NCBI GenBank assembly: GCA_009823395.1
Contig: CM020501.1
Location: 355,361-419,360 of the forward strand
DNA: 64,000 bases
Direction: 5' to 3'
Origin: Thamnaconus septentrionalis
Taxonomy: Eukaryota; Chordata; Actinopteri; Tetraodontiformes; Monacanthidae
In this document: positions 35,030 to 45,889 of the stretch, one piece after another
Layout: every line of letters begins with the position of its first letter
How positions within the stretch are numbered: the stretch's first letter is position 1
Made by a program: the position numbers and the translations under genes
The notes under the pieces: model-generated
What the model was told of the DNA's origin: nothing
The model's database searches: none
What the model saw: the letters and a program-made list of their open reading frames with translations, nothing else

Positions 35030-36855
35030 TGCCCTGCCCGGCTTCGTGTAAACGCCGAAACCTTTTGGAAACGCCTCACCTGGTACCACCACCAACCCTG
35101 CAACCTGAGTGGCGGTGAGGTGCGGGCGACCACTCACGACAACAACAGCGTCGGGCAACGGACTTGCTTCTGCTACTTATGATCACCCTGCAGTCTTCCA
35201 ACTAACCTCCACCACAACAAACCGCAAACAAAAGTGAACAATAACACACAGAGGCGATTGCTCTAAGACTGCAAGGGAAGCTCAGCTTCCCCTAAAATGT
35301 CAGAAAATAAGTAGTCACATAATGTACTGTTGTGTGTCCATTTCATTCATTAAATATGCGATAGAATGCGTTCATCTTTAGTTCAGAATCAGCTACTTAT
35401 CGCAGGTAACTGACAGTGACACAACTTCTTTCTCATTATTCATCCCCGCATCGTCACCGTGCTTAGACCGTGCAGACGCTGAGCGTCAATTGAATTCAAT
35501 GGGGAAGTATAGAGTGGGTTGTTCCACTGCAGTGAAACAAGACAGTCATTGTATAAATGCTGGGCTTTGTCCCGCCCGTGGGACGCTCAGCATCTCTGGC
35601 GGTCTATGGAGCAATGGGCTGGCCTCGGTTGGCCCCGATGCTCGGCTTCTGCATGATGATTGGATTATCTGTTTGAGGCTGAGTCCTTTTTGATTGACAA
35701 GTGAAACGAGCGAATCAGCGATCTTGAAGTATAACCATCCGCCGAAGCATTTTTCAAGTTTTTCATTCCGTTGTTTTGAGATGATCTGGAGACTTTACTG
35801 ATCTTCTTAGCGACATTGTCTTTGTTAAAAGCGTCTAGCAACAATTCTAGCATCTATTTCTGGTTTTTGTAGACTGTAGCTGCTTGTGTTTGGAGACTGA
35901 TTTCTGACACAGCGGGAGCGGATGAGCCTCCCGCTGTGTGTGCTTTGTGTGGGGGAGACCCCGTCACAAAGCACTCACAGTGGCAGCTGCTGGTCTTTCA
36001 AGGAGGGGAAACTCATCTTCAGCCTTAGGGTTGCCAACTCCTAGAGTTTCAAATCCGGGACATCTCGGGGGGTGGAGATCTCTCAAGTCTGTCGACGACG
36101 GGGGGCGCTCCCCGAAATATACGGGACAAAGTGAAGTGCGTCCCGTATCAGTTCATTACGGGGCAGGTTTTTTAGTTGCCAAATATGGGACAATCGCGTA
36201 TTTTGCAGGAGGGTTGGCAACCCTATCTAGACCACAGACGGAAATCAAATGAGGTTTTGTCATTTTCCCTAAAAAAAAAACCGGGACAAGTTGTGTCCCG
36301 GGAGAGACAGGTGGTGAAAAAAGAGAACAATTCTGGGAAAAACGGGACGGGTGGCAACACTTGTTTACTTATTTATACGTAAATTATACCCTCAATTCCT
36401 TTCAAGAAAATGATCTGTGACCCTGTTGTGCCAACTAGCCGTCTTTTCCAAGGAATTGACCAGTGTCCTCTCAATGGCCAGCAGAGCTAGGCTATTTAAA
36501 CCCACCGGGGATCACACAGCTTTCCTCTGTTGCCCTGCAAGTCCTGTATTCAAAGCAGGACTTGTTCGTACCTCAGTCTCACTGAATCAAAGCCATAACA
36601 TATTATGTGCCATTATGTGCAGCTTGCTGGCAGATAGCTCGCTAGCTGGAGCTACTGCGCGAGGCTCGTGTGAAGTATGACAGCCTGTGAGAAGACTGCA
36701 GGCTGTTCAGTAGTAGCAGTTCCTCGATGTGCCCATCGCTGTAGTTTTGAGTGGTCGTCTGCACGTCACGGCCACTCAGATTGCAGATTTAGAACTATGA
36801 CGTCAGCGTTCCAAAAATGATCGGTTTCGGCGTTTAGACAAAGCCGGTCAAGGAG
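35030..36855. mobile_element. DNA-transposon-like element with ~130-bp inverted arms
   Basis: The left arm (35030-35157) and right arm (36727-36855) are inverted copies. CGGCTTCGTGTAAACGCCGA on the left matches TCGGCGTTTAGACAAAGCCG on the right, and further in GACCACTCACGACAACAACA pairs with TGTAGTTTTGAGTGGTC. No transposase frame was recognised inside. Exact outer ends and TSD could not be fixed; the element may extend some tens of bases further. Confidence 0.7.
36023..36226. mobile_element. small inverted-repeat element (about 200 bp)
   Basis: It begins TTAGGGTTGCCAACTCCT and ends AGGAGGGTTGGCAACCCTAT, so the ends are near-perfect inverted repeats. It lies within the larger inverted-arm element. 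A related sequence in opposite orientation occurs at 37815-37885. Confidence 0.65.
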
Positions 36856-37814
36856 GCGTCCTGCGGGAGCGAGCGAGATGTGTTTACGTCCCACGGAGAG
36901 CACAGCACTGGCTGTCTTTGATCGGGATCACGTAACTTGTTAGCGGTACTTATCTATTTATCTAGTTATCTAAGTACTTTCACAGAAGTAATTGCAAAAC
37001 ACAAACCCACTGGGAATTGATGTGACATTAGATTATTATTATTTTTTATTTATTAATTTTTTTGAAGGGCATTATTTTTACTGGTTCCACCAGGCCAGTG
37101 GTTGGCGCATTCTGGTGGCCCTGATGTGTTTTGTCAGAATGAAGTACCCCTGGGCCACTGGGCCATGGGTACTTTAAATACTGTATATTGTCGACCCCAG
37201 AACCTGGTATGTCAAATAAGCATGTTGATTTTGATGCTTAGGCTACTAGTAGTATCCTAATATGGATATATGAATTTAAATCAGAAGAGTGGGTACTAGT
37301 AGTGGGCACTGTTATCTAACTAACCCGAGAAGCCGGTAAGCTTTGTAAAACTGTCTGAAATAAGGCATAACATTCTAGGCTTGATAGTTTGTATGCTGTA
37401 AAAAATGTCATTATGGCATAAAATATAAGTTTGAAGGGGTCAAGCAAAGTTTTAGTTCAGTGCAAACTGCAGATTCATTCCAGTCATGTATACCTTCCTA
37501 ATCATACCTTTACGAATGTTTTGATTTTTTTTTGTCAGTTTCACACTGCTAAATGTTCATTGTTATTAAGTGCCCCAAAACTGATACACCATGATAGTTT
37601 TAAACAAAAAGATCAACTGAATCACATAATGATGCAAGTTGATGTAATGACTAATATTTCTTCATAATGAAAATATTATTATTACAGCTGATGGACTGTT
37701 ATTTTGCATATTTTTACAAAACAAATTATTGAATGATATCTGTTTCTCATGTAGTCTATATCCTTACCATTACTGCACACTTTGGGGGTTTGACACATGA
37801 AATTTAGACCTGAA

Positions 37815-37885
37815 ATTGGATGGGTTTTCTGCGCGGCCAAGAGGTGTCCCTTATTTGAAACTCTGGAAGTTGGTAACCCTAGGTT
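37815..37885 (-). repeat. terminal fragment related to the GGGTTGCCAAC element
   Basis: On the minus strand it reads CTAGGGTTACCAACTTCC followed by AGAGTTTCAAATAAGGGACA, matching the start of the element at 36023. Confidence 0.6.
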
Positions 37886-37916
37886 AACACAACCTCTGAT
37901 ATGTAGATATATGTGT

Positions 37917-38020
<104 letters not shown>

Positions 38021-38356
38021 TGTATTATATATGTATATATCTGTATATGTCTCCATGTGTATACACACACACACCATTTATTCCAAAGAAAAATGACAAA
38101 AGGGAAACCATCGTTTTTCTTTAATTGTATTATTTTAACTTGAATACAATCAGAAACAACTGAAGGGAAACAAACTGGAGTCCACTTCCTTTTTAAGACT
38201 TTGGCTAGGAAGGGACCAGACTACTTCCTGAACTAAATCACACACACTGTAAACCATCAGATGTCCGTGAAGTCGCTGTGATGTGTTGTGTATTTGTTTT
38301 CTGTTCAGTCGTGTTGGCAACATCAGTCTGTCAGAGTTTTGACACATTCCATTAAA

Positions 38357-38362
38357 TTTATT
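38357..38362 (-). terminator. candidate polyadenylation signal of the CD59-like gene
   Basis: TTTATT on the plus strand (AATAAA on the minus strand), about 290 bp downstream of the stop codon. Confidence 0.5.
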
Positions 38363-38650
38363 CATTTAAATGAAGCTTTTTAGTCAAGAGTTAGTGAAAC
38401 TGAGTCATCACTGCGTCTGTCTGGCCACAGTTTCAAAATGACAACCTTCTGACAAGGGTTCAGGTCAGAGGTCAAAGCCTCAGGTCAGGTCAGTAGCGCC
38501 GACAGTGAGACAGTGAAACAAGCAGAGAGGATTTTTAGCGAGAACATTTAGATCAGTGGAGTGTTTGAATACTTCCTGACGTCAGTGCAGGCGGCCTGAA
38601 GGAATTAGTTGCAGCCACAAGGAGGCGCCAACATCATCATCATCATCTCC

Positions 38651-40140
38651 TCAGTGGACGCACCACCACGTGACAGCCAGCGAGGCCAGCAGTCCAATCA
38701 CAGAGCTGGCTGCCATGGAGGGGGCGGAGTTGCACAGGTCTGAGTTGCAGCACTTGAAGGTAAAACTGGAGACCTAAAAACAGCACAACATTAGCCTTTT
38801 AGCAGTGTGGGAGGAGTCTGTTAGCAGCGGGGTAAGCCTGTTAGCAGTGGGTGGAGCATGTCTGCAGTGGGGGGAGCATGTTAGCAGTGAGTGGAGCATG
38901 TCTGCAGTGGGGAGAAGCCTGTTAGTAGTGGTGGAGGAGCCTGTTAGCAGCGGGAGGAGCCTGATAGCAGTGGGGGAGGAGCCTATTAGAAGTGGAAGGA
39001 GTCTGTTAGCAGGGGGGAGGAGCTTGTTGGTCAGCGGTGCACTCAAAGCCTCACAGCTGCTCCAAAGACACAAACTACACTTGTCTTGTCTCCCCCTGGA
39101 GAGCAGGAACATGTGTCCAAACATATGTCAGTGTGTGCAGGGAGCGAGGCTACCTGGGGGAACATCTGGCCCAGTCGGCTGTACTCGCAGTCAGAATACT
39201 TGAGACACTGGCGATACGTCATCCCACCTGTAGGGGCCAGAAAGCGTCAGAGCTATTCCAACCTGCAGTTCTGCTGTCGGCCTCCAAGGGGCAGCAGGTC
39301 TTACCTCTCTCACTGAGCGTCAGGCAGGCGTCGTCGTAGCTGCAGTCCCTCTGCTTGGAGCAACTGGCAGTGTAGTCTTTACAGCTGTAGCAGCGGATAG
39401 CTGAGCCTGCAACACAACACCATCACTGGAACCACTGACCACTGGGAACCACCAGCACTGCTGGACCCACCACTGGAAACACCACTGGAACCACTGACCA
39501 CTGGAACCACCACTAGAGCCACTTCTGGAAACACCCTTGCTGGTACATCCGTCACTGTCTGCCTGTAGCTGCTCAACATCCTGGCAGTCTGAACACCATG
39601 ATACATCCTGAACCAATGAACCATCACCCCCCAGAACCATCGCTACTTTAGAACCTTCGCCCCCCAGAACCATCAACACCCTGAACCATTGACATACTGA
39701 ATTACTGAACCATTGACACCCTGACCCATCCTGAACCAATGAACCATTGTCCCCCAGAACCATCGCTCCCCCAGAAGCATCGACACCCTGAACCATCTCC
39801 CCCTAGAACTATTGACAAACAGAACCATCTACGCCCTGAACCATCGACATCCAGAACCATCGCCACACTGACCCATCGAAACCCAGAACCATCACCATAC
39901 ACAACCATTCAACTAGTCAGACAAATTCAGACAGTTGGACTGATCTGCCTGATCTTCACTTTCAATACAATTATAAACTTTGGATGGAATCCCACGAGGA
40001 CCAGGTCAGGGTCAAGGTCAAGTGTTAAACTCCAGGTCTCTCGACGTGATGAAATCCAGTTTGAAAGTGCAGATTTCAAACATACCCAGTTCGAATAGCA
40101 CTGAGCAGAGCAGCAGGCAGGTCCCCAGGGAGCGCTTCAT
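38651..40140 (-). CDS. cd59: CD59-like Ly6/uPAR GPI-anchored protein
   Basis: Four coding exons on the minus strand: 40086-40140, 39305-39406, 39154-39227, 38651-38773 (117 aa). Residues 1-~19 are a signal peptide (MKRSLGTCLLLCSVLF). Residues ~22-92 are one LU three-finger domain with all ten cysteines (24, 27, 34, 40, 46, 60, 66, 85, 86, 91). It starts IRCYSCKDYTASC and closes with the signature CCNSDLCN. Residues ~93-117 are a small/hydrophobic tail typical of a GPI-anchor signal. CD59 blocks the complement membrane attack complex at C8/C9. The spacing C-x5-C after C34 and the DxCLT segment fit CD59 better than other Ly6 genes, but Ly6 paralogues are hard to separate by eye. Class certain, orthology likely. 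Confidence 0.8.
38800..39030 (+). repeat. GGAGGAGCCTGTTAGCAGTG minisatellite
   Basis: About ten imperfect 20-24-bp units in the last intron of the CD59-like gene. Confidence 0.9.
39420..39910 (+). repeat. CCAGAACCATCG minisatellite
   Basis: Some 25 imperfect units of 12-20 bp (GAACCACTGACCACTG, then CCAGAACCATCGACAC) fill most of intron 1 of the CD59-like gene. Confidence 0.9.
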
Positions 40141-40469
40141 TTTCACCTCAGCTGGCTGGGTGGGTGGAGTGACGCAGAATGAGCTGAGGGTGAGACAGTG
40201 CAGCGGGGCTGGTGTCGTTGGCCTGGACTGACCCAGCAGCAGCAGCCCCAGTCTGACTGACTCCGAGGGAGGTCCGGCCCCCTGGGAGGTCCCGCACACT
40301 GGTAGGCCATGCCCACTAGGAGGAGCCTCAACACAATTCAAATGAACCCGTTTGTTGTTATTTTCCTGAACATGTTGACATATTGCACAACATTGTGTTG
40401 TTATTGGCATTTAAATACAACTTAAACACACAGTTTGTATGAGAGACAAACACATCCCAATAATCAACC

Positions 40470-40568
40470 CAGGATGGACTCACACACAAGCACACACACA
40501 CACACACTCACACAAACACACTCTTACAAACACACTCACTCTTACTTGCAGACACACACACACACACT
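40470..40568 (+). repeat. (CA)n-rich stretch
   Basis: Interrupted CACACA runs about 350-430 bp upstream of the CD59-like start codon. Confidence 0.85.
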
Positions 40569-40599
40569 GTACATGTACATGTTTCTGCATTAGTGACAC

Positions 40600-41440
40600 G
40601 ACTGCTGCTGCTGCTGCTGCTACAGTGATCTCAGCGGAGGAGAAGAGAAGTTGTGTTGTTGTGTTGTGACGTCATACAAAGACACTCAGAGACTCACAAG
40701 CGGCTGCAGTTTGGGGGAACAAAGACATGTTGACGGGCAACACTCAGGCCACTGTTCAGCCTCATCAGGCCACCAAGGCTGCGACACCAGACACACCGGG
40801 TCATGTGACCTCCTGCACTGCCGCTGCCCACGTATTCCTACTTATTATTGATCAGTTTGTTTGTTCCTTTGTTGGTTTAGTCATGCGTTTATTGCTGATA
40901 ATTGATGTTGTTGATGATTGAGACACGCTAATGTCACGTCACTTGACACCTGACAGTCCTGATGATGTTACAAAAAGCCTGAATCTGATTGGTCACAGAT
41001 GTCAGGTGAGAGAGGCTGAAAGGTGAGAAGCAGTTGAGCCTCCAGCCTTCCTCCTGCCTTCACTCATTCATCATTCAGGAGCTTCACAATCTTCAGGAGC
41101 TTCAGTCTCTGGACAACAGCACCGAGTAGGTTAGTATGTTTCACTAAATATACTACATTTATTAGTTTTACTGCCGTAAAAAGTCTGGTTCTACTCCAAT
41201 AAATACACTGGTATTGCTGCAGTATGTAGTTTGGTTCTACTCCAGTAGATAGTCTGGTTGTACTGCAGGAAATACACTGGTTCTACTCTGGAGGTTGGTT
41301 TCACTTCCTGAGTTTCACCGTCCAGCTGCTGATCTGCTGGTGTGTGGTGATGAGGAAATTATTATCTGTGTGGCATCTTCAGTGCGTTTGTATTGCAGGT
41401 CAGAGTCCCAGAAGGTTGTGGTGTGACGGTGTCTCCAGAC
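40600..41440. other. intergenic region between the divergent cd59-like and dytn genes
   Basis: The two genes are head to head, so both promoters lie here. A possible noncoding dytn first exon ends at about 41129 (ACCGAGTAG|GTTAGT). A tandem TCTGGTTCTACTCCAGTA-type repeat spans 41185-41290. Confidence 0.35.
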
Positions 41441-43140
41441 ATGGACCTGCTCTCTGAAGGTGCTGTGACCTCCTGTGATTTCTCCTCTGCTGTCAGTCTG
41501 AACTTCAGTTTGTGTCTCTTCCTCCAGAAGGGGTGCAGGAGGTCCGTCGTCCCCTCTACAGGGTCTCCATCAAGCTTCTATGTCTTCAGGAGCGTCTCCA
41601 TAGTCAGTCCTCTGACCTTCACCTCTGACCCTCTCCTCCTCTGACCTTCACTTTGACCTTTGTCTACGACTTTCACCTCGTGCTGCAGCAGCTTCTGTCT
41701 TCACATCTGGTTTCCTCGTGTTTCAGTGAAAGTCGTGTCTCTGCGACACGTCTGGGCGGTGTTCTGCTCAGTGGGTGGGGCCAACCTGCAGCCAGACGCC
41801 AGGCTGAACCGACAGGAAGTGAACCGTATTCTGAGCAGGATGTTCCAGCAGGTGTCACAGGAAGTGGAGGTGGACCAGGAGGCCGTGGAGGAGATCTGCA
41901 GTCTGACTTTCAGGATCTTTGATGGGTGTGTCCACAAGGGGGCGTCTGTCTGGCTGAGCTGCTGCTGCCCTTTACTGCCCCCTGCTAGTCCCCTGCTGCC
42001 CTCTGCTGCCCCTGCTGGTCCTCTGCTGCCCTCTGCTGGTCCTCTACCGCTCCTTGATGGTCCTTTACCACCCTCCACTGCCCCTCACTGGTCCTCTGCT
42101 GCTCTATGCTGCCCTCTGCTAGCTTGTCTGCTGCCCTCTGCTGCCCCCGGTTGGTCCTCTGCTGCACTCTACTGCCCCCTGCTTCTCCCTACTGGCAGCT
42201 GTGGAGCTCTGCTTCCACAAGGTTCCCATGTTCTTGACTTGAGGTTCCACCAGTCCAGAACAGAAGGAGCTCACAGGACAGATGTCCAATCAGAGCATCT
42301 GGTTGTGGTGTAGCTCTGCCCACTTTACAGGATGTCATGTGGCCCTTGTGTTGCAGGAGAGGAAGTGGAGGCGTGTCAGCAGCGTCCCTAAAGACGCTCC
42401 TCATCGTCCTATCAGGAGACAGTCTGCAGGGCAAGTACACAGGTCAGTTAGTGACTGTTACTGACTGACTGTCTCACTGACCGTCTGAATTTCACTGTCT
42501 GACTGACTGTTTTACTGTATGTCTGACTGTTTTACTGACTGACTGACTGTTTTTATGACTGACTGATCGTTCGTCTGTCTCTCTTCGACCTTGGACCCTG
42601 CAGCTCTGGTGGGCGTGGCCCAGGAAGGGGCATGGTCATCTGGGGAGCATGGCTCCATCAGCAGGTCTGGACTGGAGTCCCTGCTGCGAGACCTCAGTCA
42701 GGTGAAACACTCAACATTTCCCAGCATGCCTCTCTTCCCTGCCCCACTCCCTCAGTGTGCATTTGTGCGTGTGTGCCAAGGTGCCCGTGGCAGTGCAAGA
42801 ACTGGGTGTGGCCAGCAGCAGCGTGGAAGCAGCTGTGACTTCCTGCTTCCACCAGGTGAGAATGAAACAACTGTCAGAGTCTGGTCCTGTTCATGTTCAG
42901 GTGTTTACGTCACCTGAGGCTGTTGTTCCTCCAGGTGAGCTCCCAGACAGCGAGTCCCAAGCAGGTGATGTCATGGTTGGGGACAGAGCCCCCTCTGTTG
43001 CTATGGTTATCGGCTCTCTCTCGCCTCTCGCTCAGCCGCCACCTCCACCACGACGCCCGTTGCCACTGCTGCAAGACCCACCCCCTCATTGGCCTTAGGT
43101 GAGTCGGCACTGTCTAATCAGAGGGCAGGACCCCGGACTC

Positions 43141-43186
<46 letters not shown>

Positions 43187-44565
43187 ACGCAGGTATCGCT
43201 GCCTCAGGTGTTGCAACGTCCAGGTGTGTCAGAACTGCTTCCTCACCGACAGACACACAAAGAGACACAAAAGGGACCACCCAGTCCTGGAGCTAAGCAC
43301 CCAGGTAAGCCCTGTGACCTGAGTGACCGCAACCAGGAGACTTAAGTGACCTCTGACAGGTGACCTCAGCCAGGTGACCACTATGACCACAGTGCCCCCA
43401 GACAAGTGACCTCAGTGACCCCAGCAAGGTAACCTGTGTCTCAGCCCACCTGGAAGGAGTCTCTGACCTCAATGATCCGCTGCTCTGGCCACGCCATGTT
43501 GCCCCGGCGACAGAACCAGCGGGGGGTGGAGGGGAACCTGATGTGGGCGGAGCCTCCAGGGACCTCGAACAAGTAAGTCAGTCAGGTGTCACTCAGCAGC
43601 TAATGAGCTGTGGTCCTTTGGTCATGTTGTGTTGTTCGCTTGTCAGAGCTCCGCACCCTCCAGACTCCACCCCCTCAATGGCTGCTGCTGCTGTCAGTCA
43701 TCACGTCTCCCATGATGCCTTGTGCTCCTCCAAGTGTGTGCAGACGGAAGAGCAGCAGGTGGAGCAGGTGAGGTGATGGTGTGCAGGTGAGTCTGGCTGA
43801 CCAATCACAGAGCTCCCTGACTTTCGCTGCTCCGCAGGGGGCCAATCTCCTGGCTGAGGTCAGAGACCTGCAGAGGGACAAGTGGTGAGCAGCCAATCAG
43901 AGCACAGCTGAGGCCTGAGGCCATCTTCCCTGACCTCATCTGTGTCTGTGATGGTCCTCAGGCTGTTGGAGCAGCAGCTGCAGGCCTGGAGGCTCAGCGT
44001 CCAATCAGAACAGAGCATCCTGGAGAAGCGCTGTTCTGGTGTGGAGGGAACCCTGGAGGTCCTGAGGAGGGAGACAGGCTGGCTGGAGGGGCTCCTCACT
44101 CAGGTGACCTTTGACCTCCTCCACCATGTCCCCCTACTCATCCAGGGGCTGGGAGGGCCGAGGCATCATTGGAGTAGGAGTTCAGTGTGCCACTCTTTTT
44201 CTAGGCTCTGAACAAGGCAGCAGAGAAACACATAGAGGAGGAGGAGGAGCAGCAGGAGGATGATGAAGATGAAAATGAAGAGGAGGAGGTCATCCAGGAC
44301 AGGCACTGCGAAGAGGAGGTGGAGCCTGAGGCTCCTGGACAGGAGGAGGCGTGGCCACAGGAAATGGACCTCCTCCTCCCTCAAGCAGAGGAGCAGGAGG
44401 AGGAAGAGGAGAAGGAGGAGGAGGAAGAGCTGGAGGAGGAGCAGAAGGAACAGGAGAGCGTGGGTGTGAGTGTGAGTGTGGAGCAGCAGCTGCAGCAGGC
44501 GGTGGTCCGGCTGAGGATGGAGATGGAGGTGGAGATGGGGGACAGGTGGAGCTGCTCAGGTGAGT

Positions 44566-44621
<56 letters not shown>

Positions 44622-44766
44622 AGCCGTTAGCAAACCACAGCCCTCACATGTATCATCCCTGACAGCAGGCAGCAGAAAGGGGGCAGAGCTTGTGGAGGCA
44701 GCAGGCCGGATCGGGGCCTCCATACACCACCTGGTGGAAGCTGTGAGAACTACAACCTCTGACTGA
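41441..44766 (+). CDS. dytn: dystrotelin, dystrophin-family ZZ protein
   Basis: Fourteen coding exons: 41441-41459, 41528-41602, 41727-41925, 42357-42442, 42604-42701, 42781-42855, 42935-43098, 43193-43304, 43445-43572, 43647-43767, 43838-43884, 43962-44103, 44205-44559, 44666-44766 (573 aa). Residues ~8-180 match the two divergent EF-hand-like domains of dystrophins and dystrobrevins (RPLYRVSIKL, LKTLLIVLSGDSLQGKY). Residues ~195-222 carry MSWLGTEPPLLLWLSALSRL. Residues ~224-272 are a ZZ zinc finger (CHCCKTHPLIGLRYRCLRC..CQNCF..H..H). The rest is coiled coil, then an acidic Glu-rich exon 13, then a short conserved end (RIGASIHHLVEAV). No spectrin repeats or WW domain, as expected for dystrotelin. 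Function little known. It faces zdbf2 tail to tail, with a 9.5-kb transposon nest between them. Confidence 0.92.
41960..42190 (+). repeat. CCTCTGCTGCCC minisatellite (dytn intron 3)
   Basis: About fifteen imperfect units of TGCCCCCTGCTGGTCCTC. Confidence 0.9.
43143..43187 (+). repeat. (TG)n before dytn exon 8
   Basis: About 43 bp of TG ends a few bases before the exon 8 acceptor at 43191-43192. Confidence 0.95.
44568..44619 (+). repeat. (CTG)n right after the dytn exon 13 donor
   Basis: About 17 CTG units start only 9 bases after the donor at 44560. Confidence 0.95.
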
Positions 44767-45360
44767 GGACCAGTGAGGAGGAGCTGCTGAAGGACTTGAG
44801 GGTTGTCAATAGCTCCACTCCTCCAACAGGGGGCAACACTTAGTGGACACTGTGATGTGATTGGTCTCCTCACCTGGGGCCTCATGTACAAAAACGTGCG
44901 TGAATGTCATCCTGACACCTGACGTACGTTCAAATCCAGGAACATTCGTCCAAAAAAAATCTGGATGTTCAAAACATGACTGATGAGACACATGATGACA
45001 GTGGGCGTCCTTCTTGTTTTGCCAGGGGTTTTTATCAAGACTATTAATTCATTTATTCACCAAAGAGTCAACCATCAAGCATCATGCCACTTGGAGACCA
45101 GTTTCACTCAATCGTGTGCTGAAGCAGCCCTCGCCGCAATAATAATCAGCTACATACGTGCACCACTGATGATCTACATTGATGGAATGAAATGTATAAA
45201 GTTGACGTATTGCATAGTGCAGTCGATAACTCCGATTACATTTGGAAATCAGCCTCTCGCTGCAAATTGCGCTTTAATGTCGACCTGATCAACTGCATTG
45301 ACTGGAAATCTGATATACCTGGTTGACACATGGATGATTCAGCAACACACAGCCAGCATC

Positions 45361-45790
45361 GGGGCCGGCTCTACGTACGGTCAAGAGGGGGCAGAGACCC
45401 CTCAAACAAGTGGCCTACCCCCTAAAATCAAACTTGTGCAAAATCTGCACAAGGTACGCGGTGTGAGGCTGTTTCTCACTTCCGGCATTATGTCTTTGGT
45501 GCCTCAAGCTCTATTTAGTTAGCCTCTCAGAGACCGAGCTCTGAGTGTTGCCGTAAAGCGATGGAGAATGAAAGATTTTTTATGTTTTTCATAAAGGAAC
45601 TTTATTCTTTGAAGCTCAGAGAAATAAAGTTCAATGAACTGAAACATGCTGAAGTGTGGGCTGATGGACTTTTGGTAGAGATAAACAAACACAACTCCCT
45701 CTCCCCAGTATGTGGACATGTCGAACAGGACATGGCCTTGGTCCCTTGTCAGTGCACTCAAATCAAACTTCTGCGTGAGTAGCCCAGAAT
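45361..45790 (+). repeat. interspersed repeat starting GGGGCCGGCTCTACG
   Basis: Homologous in opposite orientation to the repeat at 1890-2310. It starts sharply at GGGGCCGGCTCTACG and continues CCCCTCAAACAAGTGGCC. The right boundary is not determined. Confidence 0.5.
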
Positions 45791-45889
45791 GAGGAATAAC
45801 AGATGAATGAGCACATTAGGATATTGTTATCTATTTTAATACATTTTCAGCGGTGAAGTATGGAATTAAACCTAAAAAGAGCTCAAGGA

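Noticed and set aside
44983..45288. 101-aa plus-strand frame inside the inverted-end composite
   Set aside because: It could be a remnant of the host transposon, but I see no transposase motif; left unannotated.
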